Part shown: in pieces, positions 27,201 to 39,500 of the stretch
Layout of the letters: each line of letters starts with the position of its first letter
How positions within the stretch are numbered: position 1 is the first letter of the stretch
Source of the DNA: Antedon mediterranea
Lineage: Eukaryota; Echinodermata; Crinoidea; Comatulida; Antedonidae
Direction: 5' to 3'
NCBI RefSeq assembly: GCF_964355755.1
Contig: NC_092677.1
Location: forward strand, 15,098,101 to 15,162,100
Length of the DNA: 64,000 nucleotides
The notes under the pieces: model-generated
Seen by the model: only the letters and a program-made list of their open reading frames with translations
Databases searched by the model: none
What the model was told of the DNA's origin: nothing
Translations under genes and position numbers: made by a program

Positions 27201-28770
27201 CCAAACTTTTACCAATAAGCAAAGGCCTAAATACAAAAATCCCCACAAATGTATGTTATGCACAGAATCTGAATGATTTATGTTAAACTTGGTATTGTTG
27301 CCTTTTATTTGTCTGAAAAGAACGAGATAATCCCAGTCCCTTCATCATATTCTATTTAGGTTGGTATTTCTATAATCTTGAATACACTATATCTATAATT
27401 GTATACATTTTATACACCTTTCTACTATGTATTTGCATATGTTGCAACTTTTATATAATAGTTCTTCAGTTTGAACATAGAACTGAACAATCTTCTACTG
27501 CAGTAACTATTTTGCATGGTGTCTGCAATAATGTGTACAGTAAAACAAAAACAAAAGAAAGGACTGCAGTAGAATAATGCATGCTTCCTAGGGCTTGGTT
27601 TTCACAAAGGACTTAAGCGCAACACAAGTAATTTAAACAATCACAATGCAATGAATCCTCCAAACTGTCGTAAGTCGACTAACTTGCGTTACATGTACTG
27701 TGTGAACCAAGCTTAAACAAGATTTGTGCTGGCTGAAAGAAAATTCTTGCCAATGTTATATAATTACCTCAATTTATATCATGATCTCTGAACTTTGAAC
27801 CCTGACATGCATTATTAGCAATGGGGTAAGATGGTTTTGAAGAGTAAAGCTGACTTACAGTCTGTAACTCTTGTTAATGTTTGTTAAGCAGCTTTAAATA
27901 GAAAGCTAGAAATATTTAAGATTATTCGTTGATAAGTGTAAATACAAAAATAAGATTGGATAACGTACATGTAATATTTTGTACATGTAATTTAGTAATG
28001 ATGCCTTTTGGTGAAAAGAAAATACATAAAAGATTCTGTTGCCATTAACAGAATCCTACATTTTTGTAATCTAAATACTGTACTCCTTTCTGTTGTGGAA
28101 GTTTTGTTTTAAACTTTTTAGAAGCAAATAATACTATTAATATTATTGGCAGGATAATATTACGATTGATTACTTCTGTGGTTTATGATTCTTAAATTGC
28201 TATCCATGAATTTAGTAACATAAATTATCTAATAAATTACTTTATAAAAATATTTTTTGGACACATAACAATGCTTTTATTATATAAATTATACGAAATA
28301 TCACAGTATAAAGAAATATACTTGTATAAAATACATAGTCCTTTAAAAGTTTTAAACTAAATTTAACCTTTGAACTATATTCTATTTGATGATGTAAAAA
28401 AATGTATTGGTGGTGAAAAAGGCTGAAGTTAAATTCATACAAAATATAGCATGTACACAAAGATGGGCTTGCATTTAAAAGCTTTTTTAGAGTGAATAAA
28501 ATGTTTGAAAGAGATCAAAATATGTTGTAAATTGTTCATTTTTTGGGGTGGATGCTGCACTACGGATTTGGAATTGCTTTGACACTCTACCCAGTTGAAC
28601 AGTAGAATAGATCAATGATATAGGAGCATAAGAAGAATGCAATCAACATTACAAGTCATAGTGTCATGCTTTAATAAAAATATATTCAGGAACATACAAT
28701 AAAAAGCATATACATAATTTATTATCCCTGTTTAAATAATACATTTCGAGCACATTGTGTAAAAAATTAA
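24247..28770. other. ABCG 3' UTR and intergenic region
   Basis: Immediately after the ABCG stop the sequence is AT-rich. An aataaa at about 24269 and others further on could serve as polyadenylation signals, so the 3' UTR end cannot be fixed. A CTGCAGTAAC-family fragment lies at 27490-27585. Open frames of up to 108 codons have no family resemblance. No gene is supported. Confidence 0.6.
27490..27585. mobile_element. Degraded CTGCAGTAACTGCAG MITE-family copy
   Basis: Contains tctactgcagtaactatttt and, 60 bases on, ggactgcagtagaataatgc, the two conserved blocks of the family. Confidence 0.4.
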
Positions 28771-30355
28771 TTAGTTATCCGCATTCAGCGGATAACTCCT
28801 TGTAACTGTCCTGTTTCATCTTCTTTTTTTTCTGTATTCTTCTTTCTTTCTGTCATTTTTGTGCAGAGCGTATCTCTAAAACATGTAAACATAACATTTC
28901 ATAACTTTGTCAACATATGGGCATTCGCGTGAAGTTGTGCCCCTCTTATTGTGAATGACGTCAGAGTTACGCAACGTGACTTACGCGCGTTTTTACGTTT
29001 TTCGCGTATTTAACATAGATCGAAAACCATATAACAATTTCAAATGAAACTTAGCATAAGTTTAATTTATATCATGCGCTAACTTTCTGTGTAAAAAAAA
29101 TGACATGTTTCACACGAAGTTACGCGCGCACGCGCGTTTAAAATTTAAAAATGCGAAAAATCAGTTTCTAATCAACTTTCTACGCGTTTCATGTCATTTT
29201 AAGCATGTCAAAAATTCCCAGGCGCGCGCAATTTTTTTACGCACACGTGCGCACGTAGCGCAAAACACTTTTTTTTTCGCGTGATTTATGTTTTTCCAGC
29301 CTTTTCTAGTAATTTTACAAACTTTTAAACAATTTCGACTTAAAATCACGTCATACGGGCACGTAGAATTGGATAATTTTCGCGAGTTTTTGATGAAAAA
29401 GTAAAAAAAATTGTCAAAATTTGTCAAAATTATGCCTTTTTTTAAACAGTCGTAATTTCTAAACTGGACGGTCAATTTTTTGTGGATGACATATTCTTGA
29501 AGTTGATGAGTTATAGATATCGGATCATGTATTAATATGGCTAACCGGACATTGTGACGTCATCGTATGGCCACGTGAATATAAAATTTAGGATTTTTGT
29601 ATCTTTCGTCGTAGCTCATCACATTTAATAGAGCGCATCTCTACTTATCCGTTTTCCATTTTCACCCCGATTTTGATATTGTCTAGATCAATCAACTATC
29701 TTTCGCATGAGTTAAAATTATTTTAATTTTTATTACGTCATCATGTCTAAAAACGTAAATAACGTGGGTCAATTATTTTCATCTTTACAGTAAATTTCAA
29801 TCTGTTATAGCTCGTCAGAATAAAAAGTGATAATCATGATTAAAATGTTTCCTGGAAGCTATTGGATTGTAGATACGAATTCATGTGAACATTTTTCCAA
29901 TCCGACGTTGTGACGTCATCATATGGCCAGTTGAATAAAAAAAGTCGTATTTTCATCTTTTGCGTCATAGTTCATCACATTTAAAAGAGCGCGCATCTAT
30001 ATTTTACGTATTCAAATTTCTTCTACACGTTAATATGTTGTTGCTGAGATAATTTCATTCTGAAATTTCTACTTTTGCATTTCATTTTGAAACCGTCAAG
30101 ATGTAAAACATTACAATAAAATACGGGTCCCGTAATTTCACCTATTTTACACTGTTTGTGATATGTATACAGATTGTACTGTGTATACTATATGACACAA
30201 AATAACAGAATTCAGAAATAACAACATATCATATTCTTCAGTTCAGGTCATAATGCCTTAATATTTTTCTGTGTGCAATATTCTAACGTATGACGTGCAC
30301 GTGGCGTTTGTCGAGCGGATAACTAACTCGTCAAAGTGACGAGTTTCATGTCTAG
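28771..30355 (+). mobile_element. Helitron/Helentron-like non-autonomous element
   Basis: The 12-base sequence ttagttatccgc at 28771-28782 has its exact complement gcggataactaa at 30315-30326. Next to the right copy is a perfect 8-bp hairpin (aactcgtc, loop aaagt, gacgagtt, 30325-30345), followed six bases later by CTAG at 30352-30355. A left hairpin (agttatccgc/gcggataact) sits at 28773-28797. Subterminal inverted repeats plus a 3' hairpin shortly before a CTRR end is the known structure of Helentron-type non-autonomous Helitrons. The body is unlike its surroundings: CpG-containing (acgcgcg, cgcgtgcgc), with two diverged copies of a block of about 110 bp near 29537-29645 and 29895-30000, and TGACGTCA palindromes at 28956, 29555 and 29911. 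It has no Rep/helicase coding capacity. The 5' boundary is inferred. Confidence 0.6.
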
Positions 30356-30588
30356 TTAGTTTCTTAGAATTGTACAGTATATGTACTAAAATCAACATCC
30401 AAAAGGTTCCACATGTTTTCTTACTCTATAAAGTTTCCAGAAAACCACTGCAGGCAGGCAGCCAGCAAAAGTGTGTCTGGGAGAGATGAAAGTTTTAGTA
30501 GTTTAGTAACAAAATGAGCAGCATACTTAATCAATTCCTGGTTAATATCACATTTCATTATTCTTTTACAAACCAATATATACATTGA

Positions 30589-33500
30589 TCAGGTCTTCTT
30601 TTCGACATCTTTATTTTTAGAACCCTTTTGTACCCCAGATTTACTGTTTTCTGTTCCTGAACTACCTGATGGATTAGAGGCAGCTGCTGCGGCGGCGGCA
30701 GCTGCAGCCGCGGCAAGTCTAGGTGATTTTCTTCCTCCTGTTGATGAAGGAGGTGTCTTTGAAACTGATGTTTGACTTTTTGTAGGAGTAGTCGTATCGA
30801 CAGATAGTGCAAAACTTTTGACTGGATTAGTCTTGCATTGCGCTGCGACTGCTAAAGTAGGCATCACTGATTCACCAGCAATAGTGGTTGATGGTGGTAC
30901 AGCTGTAGATACAGAGGTTGTCAGTGCTGGATCACTTGGTGTTGTCACAGCTTTTTCAGAAGATGTAGAGACTGTAGATTGCATTTCAGATGTCACTTTC
31001 TGTTTGGTGATATCTATATTTGAGGTTTTAAGCACTTGTGCCTCTTTGGAACCACTTGATGTTGTCGGGACTTGTGTCAGAGTGGACGAATAAAGTGCAC
31101 CCGCTTGAGACCTAGTGATTGCTAGAGCCTTAGTAGACAAAGGAATAGATGTCAGCACATGACTAGGACGGTGAATACTTTGACCGAGTGCAAGTTTCAA
31201 ACCAGATGGAGTTACTACAGACTTTGAGACAACTTGGGGCACAGCATGTGTAATATGAGTGACACTGGAACGTGGTCCTAAAGTTGAAGGTTTCACCTGT
31301 GATTCCAATTGTGCAGTTGACAGCTGTAGATTCTTAGCAGTTGGCAATCTGTGGATAGTCTGTGAAAAACATTTCTGAAATGCAAGTGCTTCAGATTGCA
31401 CAGGTGTAGAACCAGATGAAGTCTTAACGAAAGAAGAAATGGCTTTAGGTACAGGAATAGGATTTGATATCGTTTGTGTATTCCCAGTGATTGTTTGCAT
31501 ATTCCCAGTCACTGATGACAGAATGATGTTCCTTGGCCCAATATTGATAGCACCACTCACTTTGGTAGGTTTAGCTACCAATTTTGCATGAGATGTGGTC
31601 ATAATACCAGCACTCGGTGTAACAGTTCCAGAAGCCTGGAATGAAGGTTGTTTACTTGTTAGCCTAACCATAGATGGTGTTGGGATTGTGTGCGTCAGTG
31701 ATATCCCTGATACAACCTGTCCCATTGACAGCTTTTGTAATGTATTAGACCCAGGTGGTCTGATGAAAGAAATAGGCTGCATAGCAGTAGAAGCTGGTGA
31801 GGAAGCTGAAGCACTGGATATCACTACATTTGTAATAGGTTTGCTTCCTGGTGTAAGAAATTGACCTTTACTTAAGGAGAATGTACTGAATGAAGGAATC
31901 GTTCCTTTTGTTTCCATTTGTACATTTTGTGATGATGCAAGTGCTAAAGGATGCCTTGGCGCCTGCTGATGAAAGCTTGAGAAAGGAACAGCCATCACAA
32001 CCTGCGGTTTAGATATTGATACTTCTGAACTAGTGGCAGGACTCTCAGATCTAGTTGAGACAATTGGAGATTTCTTAACACTTGCACCAGCAGCTAACAT
32101 GTTACTTATTAATCTTGGGTTGGCTTGAACTAGTTTGGCTCCAGGAATATGTAAAATCATTTCTTTTTGATTTAGACTTGTAGTACCATGAATCACAGGA
32201 TGTGATCCTTTGGAAATATTATCAAGTGTTCCAGATTGAGAACTTTGTAAAAGTAAAGATACTGGTACACTAGCAGTCTTTTTTCCATCCACAGAAGTCA
32301 AAACATTTACATTAGCATGCAGTTGATCCCCTGACGCTTGTTTAAAAATAGTTGAAACTGGTGGGATTCTAGTCTGTTTAGCTGTTGAAGGTGTTTCAGA
32401 CAGTGGTGAGTGAACCCTTACTTTTGGAAGGGTACTTTGAACTGCTTGCAACGGTATTTGAGCTCTCTGAGCCTGCTGAATAATATCACTTACTGTAGCC
32501 TGTTTGCGATGTGTTTTTCCAAGAGCAGCTGCAATAGCACTGATTGTTGCAGATTGGCTGTCAACAACTGGTGGGGATGCAATCGTTGATGTTGGTGTTT
32601 TGACTCTCAAAACAGGTGTTGGCTTACCACTAGTAAGTTGGATTGCAGCTGGGGTGCCACCCTTACTTCCAAGTACATACATCTTTTGTCCAGCTGACGT
32701 AGCAAATACATTTGTAACACCAGCCGGAAGTGATGATGAAACTTTCTGTTGGTGCTGGACAAGTGAAGTTACTGCAGAAGTGTTTTGAGTGGGTTTTGTT
32801 TCTTGAGCAGCACTGGAATTATTATGAATCATAGTCCTACCTGTAAGAAGACTTAGGCCACCTTGGTGAGCCAACTGTGATGCTGCTTTGTTTATGGTCT
32901 GTACATTTGCTTCTGAAGTGACATTACCTTGAAGCCCTGCAAGCGCAAGAGCAATATTTAATTGTTGTGGAAATACCTGATGTAAACCGTCTTTCTTTAG
33001 ACCCAATCCATGTTGAAAAACAGCGTTGATCTGTGCAGCTTGCTTTTTAGCTTTATTGTCTTTATTTTGAGTTGGCATTGGCGGAATCATACTTGGTGGT
33101 TGTTCCATTCTAAGGTTTTGATAATGCATAGCTTGAGTCTGAAGAACTTCTAACGCTGTTAGGTTTCCTGTTGCTGGCATTCTGACCATAGGTCTAGGTT
33201 GTGTACCGCCAATAGGTGACAACATACTGGAAAGCGGTAGTGGAGAAGTTTTCACTACACCAGTTGTTACAGGAACATCAGCCTGCCGTGATTGTTGTGC
33301 CAAAATCTGAGCTTGAATAGCTGAACGAGATGCTTGAGATGCACTTAATTGAAGCTGTTTAGCTTTCCCTGCTTGTAACGCAAGCTGCTGAGCCACTGTT
33401 TGCGCTCCAGAAGAATTATGGCTGGACTTTTGTGGACCTACACTGCTGGTACTACTGTAGTGAGAGCTACTAACGTTAGTCAGTCCTGGCATGCTAGCTG

Positions 33501-36500
33501 GAGGTGTGGTTGCTGGACTTTGCATGTTTATAAGAGAACTCTTTGAGGTTAACTGATGGCAAAGAATAGATGATACTGGAGAAACACCATGCGAACTGTC
33601 TAATGGAATACTACTGCTTGCCAGACTATCGTTACTACTATCACTCATAACATTTGGAGGGTGGTTCTGTGGTGCTTTCATCAAGGCGTCTTTAATAACA
33701 GATTTCTGTAATTTAAATCAAACATTTGAAATTAGCATTTAATTAGTGATTTGTTAAGTGAAAGAATGCCTGAATAAAATTATTACTCACCACTTTAGTT
33801 TGCTTCAACATTGCTTTCTTAGCTTTTGCAGCTGCCCCTTGTTCTTGATGGATACGCTCTGTAAAATTTATAAAATGTTATACAGTAATAATTCAATTGT
33901 TTGCCAAGTGTATCAACAATTCTGTATTTCAAGTGTTTTCATGGATTTAACCAGACATACTTCCAAAAAAAGAATACAATTAAGTATCACACTACCTTAT
34001 ACATTGTGGTAGAAGAATAAGTATTTTCTTTTAAATTCAATCTGTGTATACTAATACAGGGTTGTATACTAATACAGAGTTGTATACTAATACAGAGTTG
34101 TATACTAATACAGAGTTGTATACTAATACAGAGTTGTATACTAATACAGAGTTGTATACTAATACAGAGTTGTATACCAATACAGAGTTGTATACCAATA
34201 CAGAGTTGTATACTAATACAGAGTTGTATACTAATACAGAGTTGTATACTAATACAGAGTTGTATAGCAATACAGAGTTGTATACCAATACAGAGTTGTA
34301 TACCAATACAGAGTTGTATACTAATACAGAGTTGTATACTAATACAGAGTTGTATACTAATACAGAGTTGTATACTAATACAGAGTTGTATACTAATACA
34401 GAGTTGTATACCAATACAGAGTTGTATACCAATACAGAGTTGTATACTAATACAGAGTTGTATACTAATACAGAGTTGTATACTAATACAGAGTTGTATA
34501 CTAATACAGAGTTGTATACTAATACAGAGTTGTATACTAATACAGAGTTGTATACTAATACAGAGTTGTATACTAATACAGAGTTGTATACTAATACAGA
34601 GTTGTATACTAATACAGAGTTGTATACTAATACAGAGTTGTATACTAATACAGAGTTGTATACTAATACAGAGTTGTATACTAATACAGAGTTGTATACT
34701 AATACAGAGTTGTATACTAATACAGAGTTGTATACCAATACAGAGTTGTATACTAATACAGAGTATATATTAATTTTCCTTACCAAATTCTACTTCAGAT
34801 CGTCCTCTGTGTAAAAAGATCCAGAGCCTTCTGTTGACATCAAATTTAACACTTGGGTCTTTCTCGTAGTGTAACCTATCCAGAGCACCACTTACAACTG
34901 TATTTATTTGCACATCAGGAGCTTCTGCTAGGAACTGAGAATCCTTAAGCAGTTCACAGACCTCTGCTCTTGTACCTTCTCCATTTGGTAGTCTTGCCAC
35001 AGAATCACGAACTGATGAGACAAAGACAATTGACTTTGAACAATTTACTTGAAATTATCATTGGCAGCTTAGTTTTAGACGACCATTCCAATTTAAGATC
35101 TTGAGTCAGATATTTTGATAACATGTTTAATTTTATTTATTTTAAAACAGTACTCTTGTTATTTTTACTTTGAAATATACCAGTGTTAATGACAATCTTA
35201 CCATAGATTTGAACTATGGAGTATTTAAAACTTACCAAGGCTAAGAATTGTAACATATGGTGGTCGCTTTGAGACAAGCAAAGAATGTTCCCTAGCACGA
35301 TTCAGTGACATTTCTTTAGCAAACACTCCTTTTACTGGGCCAACAACTGATTCATAACCATGCATACGATATGTGAAAGCTTTATGTGGTTGTTCATAGC
35401 GCAGTTTTTCCTATTACAAGAAAGCAAAAACATCTGTTAAAAATAAAATCAAGCATACAGCATATGTATCCTGTTTTTTTTTAACATTATTGTATCTATA
35501 AAGTATCATAATATGTGTCACCTGTTCCCTAAAAAATGCTTTCTCTTCTGTGGTAGTTGGCTTCACAACATATTCTGTTTTTCTGTATAAAAATGACATG
35601 TTAATACAATTAATCATAATAAAAACAGGAAAGCATTAGGCTATTACACCATCACTTATCACAAATCATCATCATTGATGTGTTGGCATTTCGAGATGGA
35701 TTTCACAATGCAATGCCACAGTTCTTTATTCATAATCTGAATCAGTAGGTCATAAATAAATTGGTTGGTGTCTCTTGCAACAAAGAATTAACTTACACTC
35801 TTGGGCTTGGTATATGGTCTTTCTTGTCTGAAGTGTCTGCTGTAAGGTTGATTTTATCATCAGTTGAATAAGTCATCCACTGTTTAAAGAGGGTTGCTAA
35901 TTCATCTTCACTGTCTCCATTTCCAGTTCCTGCAAAACGAGAATGTGTAAAAAATAAAGGCAACTGCTGCAAAAACAAAGTCAATTGAGCAATCAAAGCT
36001 CAAAACTTTAGAAAATAAGCAACTTTTTTACCTACAATTTTGAACTTGATTTAGCTCTTCTTAACTGAGATTATCTGTGCTATATGCCATTACATTGTAT
36101 CTTGTGGTGTAATGGCTATGAGCGCTCACTGGGTAAACCCAGGGGCCCCAGAGCATGAGCAGCCCACTGCATCTACCCTCTGCAATGGAGGGCACCAGAG
36201 GCCTTTGCCTCTCGCGTTTACGCCACTGATTGTAAGGTTAAGATAAAATACAATACCTATCCATGTCCAGTGTAGTGGCTCTCCTGGTATGAATTGAGCA
36301 CGAGACACCAGTGGTAGGGACCCTTTACGCTCTCTGCTCAGGTAAACTAGGGCTTCTGTCAGCACCTTGCACCATGATGATTTTATGGGGTACCAGGGAT
36401 TTAACATGCTCGTTGGAGATTTTTCCCACACTTCTACTCGTTCTTCAAGACGACTGTGCTGCATACGCTTCTCTGGGTTAGATGTTATCCACTCACGAAG

Positions 36501-39500
36501 AAGGTGAAAGAAGTTGCTATATAATCCATAAGGTTGGCTGTTTGAAATAATAATTATATGTATATACTATTATATGAAAATTATTCTATGTACAACATGT
36601 AGTACAGTAATGCTTATGGGCAGCCTTTAGTGCCAAAATTGATAACATACAAATATTACTGAAATAATGTTTATTGTTGGAAACAAACTTACAATCTTGC
36701 TATAGGCTGCATAGGAGGTTTGGGAGGTATTTCTTTTATTAGTTGTATTTGAGGTGAAGGAATCTTCTGCAAACTTGCCACTTCATCAAGTTTACTCAAT
36801 AATGATATATCTATGGGTTTTGCAAACTTCCGTTTCTTCTTCCTTAACTTCTCTTTTTCTCGCTCTTTTTTCCTCTTTTTGTGATGCAATGATAGCATTG
36901 ATGATTGTACTGTTGAAAAGTAAGATCAAAATGATTATAATATTCCTATATTATTATATGTTTAAGTTTGTAATCTAATCTATAAATTTATTTGGATTTG
37001 ATTTTACTTTTTTAAATGTATGATGTAAGAAGTTTACTATTGACTAATATTTGAACTCTACTGGTGACTCTTACCTGGAGTGCCTATTGGTGATTTCTTT
37101 TGCATATAAGTTCTTGCAATCACATCTTGTAATTGAATCATGTTGGTATCCAACTCTGGGTGTTCCTCCTTACGTGCACGTCTTTTACGATGGCGCTCAA
37201 CGACAGCTGCAAGGTTATCTTCCGATACCTTAGCAGGGGAATGAGTTTTCAGTTCACTTACGTGACCTTGGGCTGCACATGTGAAAAAATATGATTGGGA
37301 TTTAGGAAGAATTATTTTTAACTTGGGGAACTTGGTACACCTTACAATTTGTTTTGTTAAGCCCGGTCTTAATGTGATGTGCCCATAAATGGACATGATA
37401 ACGTCATATCACTACCATATTTAGGAACATCACAATAGTGTGATTGTGTAGACAGAACTTAAAACAAGTCAATTTTTGTCCATCCATGATTAAACAATAG
37501 TGAGAGTACATAAGTACTCTACTCTGGATGAAATCAAACTCATAATAATTTTGCAACGTTTTATCAATTACTTATTTGTTATTGTTATGACTTGCCTTTT
37601 TTTGAAGCTTCACTGGGATTGGGTTTTGCAGCATATGTGGATTGAACACGTGGAGTCAAGGGAGTAGGAGGGAATTCTGGGAAGGGATTAAATGAACAAT
37701 ATAAATCTTCATTGTTGACCTTTGACATCTGTGCCTCACTTTGATAGCTATCAGCCTCTGGATCTTCATCTGAAGATGTGTCTAAAACCTTGGGAAAAAA
37801 AATGAATTCATGTTTTCAATTTAAATTATTTACTTTGGCAATCCATTCATTGAAACTTTATAGTATAAAAACTTACCCCTGCTTCTTCACGGCATTCTCT
37901 CAACGCTCTGTAGTAAAAAAATAGTATATTAAACTCTTGATTAAAAAGTAACCAAATTGCTAACAAATTGTAATCTGTGTCTTTATTATAAATTTAAATC
38001 CAATCTCATTGATTGGTTGAGCTATTGTAGTACATCAATAACAACAAACTTAGACTTACTGTTTATATCGGTTGTTGGTGTTTTTCTCCAATTTCAGGTG
38101 CATTTCTGACTGTTGAGGCTGCTTTACAATGATTGGTTCTTCTGGTGCTGTACTCAAAGCAGCAGCAAGAAGTTTCTGAAATAAATACAATTTTACCTGT
38201 CACCAAAGCTAATTAATTGCTACCAATCAGTGTATTTCAGCTAAGGATTACAATAATCAACAGTATGAATAGAATATGGTTGTTTAGCCAATTATCAAAA
38301 TTAAACACAACTGTAGTAAATGTATTGCAATGACTGATGTTTATGATTTGAATAGGAGAATATTTGAGTTTAGATATTGACTGTTAGATTTTCAATTAAA
38401 CTGATGTTTCGATCTTAAATCTAGGCCATGCGATGTACAGTTCACTCTATGGATGAATTTTCACATTATGCAATAATTAGCAATTTCTAATTTTATACAA
38501 AATGTTGACTGTGCAATAGTACATTTAATCATTGAAATAACCAAAAACTGGTCTGCTCCCGCATTAAAAATCTGAGAGTCAAATTTGTACATGGCCTAGC
38601 TATTGACAATCGATCATAAAGGTAAAGGCGAGTCCCGTGTTCTCTGAACGTAGGGGAATGAGCTGTTAGGAGCTCATTGTACTAAGCCTCAGCATTATGT
38701 GGTAGGGTGGCCAGTTCCTTTCCATGCCGCCCGCCTTTTCTCTCCCTAGTATTTTCAACCAGGTACTCATTTTACAGCTGAGTGGACTGGGAGTTGTCAG
38801 GAATTGAACCCGGGTCTATCTGTATGACAGTCAAGTGTCCTAACCACTCGGCTATCCAACTACTAGATAGAGTAAATGTTGTATAGACTTGAGTTTCATT
38901 GACTCAACAAGGTAAAACAAAGTTAGTTAATCTTTCAATTAATGAAAATATCCTCTCCATTCAACTCATAAAAACATTCATTATTTGTAATAATGCAATA
39001 ATAACCTGTCTTGATATTAAAACATCTTTCAGCAATCTGTGATGATACTTCTGTTGCTGAAACTTGTATTCACGATACTTAGCCCTTCGGCTAATCTTCA
39101 CATACTTAGCAATTTCTGGGTTTAAGAAGCCATTGTTCAGCTTCTTACCGAACGTGGTTAAAGGATTTCCAAATTTGAAATTGTCACCTCTGAACAGTTT
39201 TCTGCAAAATTAAAAATTTCAACAGATTAAATCATTATTTAACATCGTTTATAAAAAGTATGTCAATAATAAAGAGCTTTCAATTTGTGATGACAATTTT
39301 TTATTGTAAACACAACAGAGGTTCTAATGTGCATTTCTGTGAGTTATTTTTACCTAGGCCTAGAGTCAATTAAATTGTGCCCGATTGCCAAACCACACTC
39401 AACACTTGCAAATAGAACCTCCATATGAAATCCTAGTCCCTTATCCTACAGTAGATCATTGCAAAAAAAACCCCAAAAGCTCCCTAAATTAAAGTGAAAA

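Noticed and set aside
29194-29475. 93-codon frame with Cys and basic residues
   Set aside because: Within the Helitron-like element; no Rep, helicase or other transposon domain is visible.
34037-34814. Long open frames on both strands encoding LYTNTE and VLVYNS repeats
   Set aside because: They are translations of an 18-bp satellite inside an NFRKB intron; both strands are open because the unit is a multiple of three.
36126-36256. Extension of the NFRKB exon beyond 36257 in the open frame
   Set aside because: The frame continues by chance into the hAT-like MITE; the GT donor at 36256-36255 and homology place the exon end at 36257.
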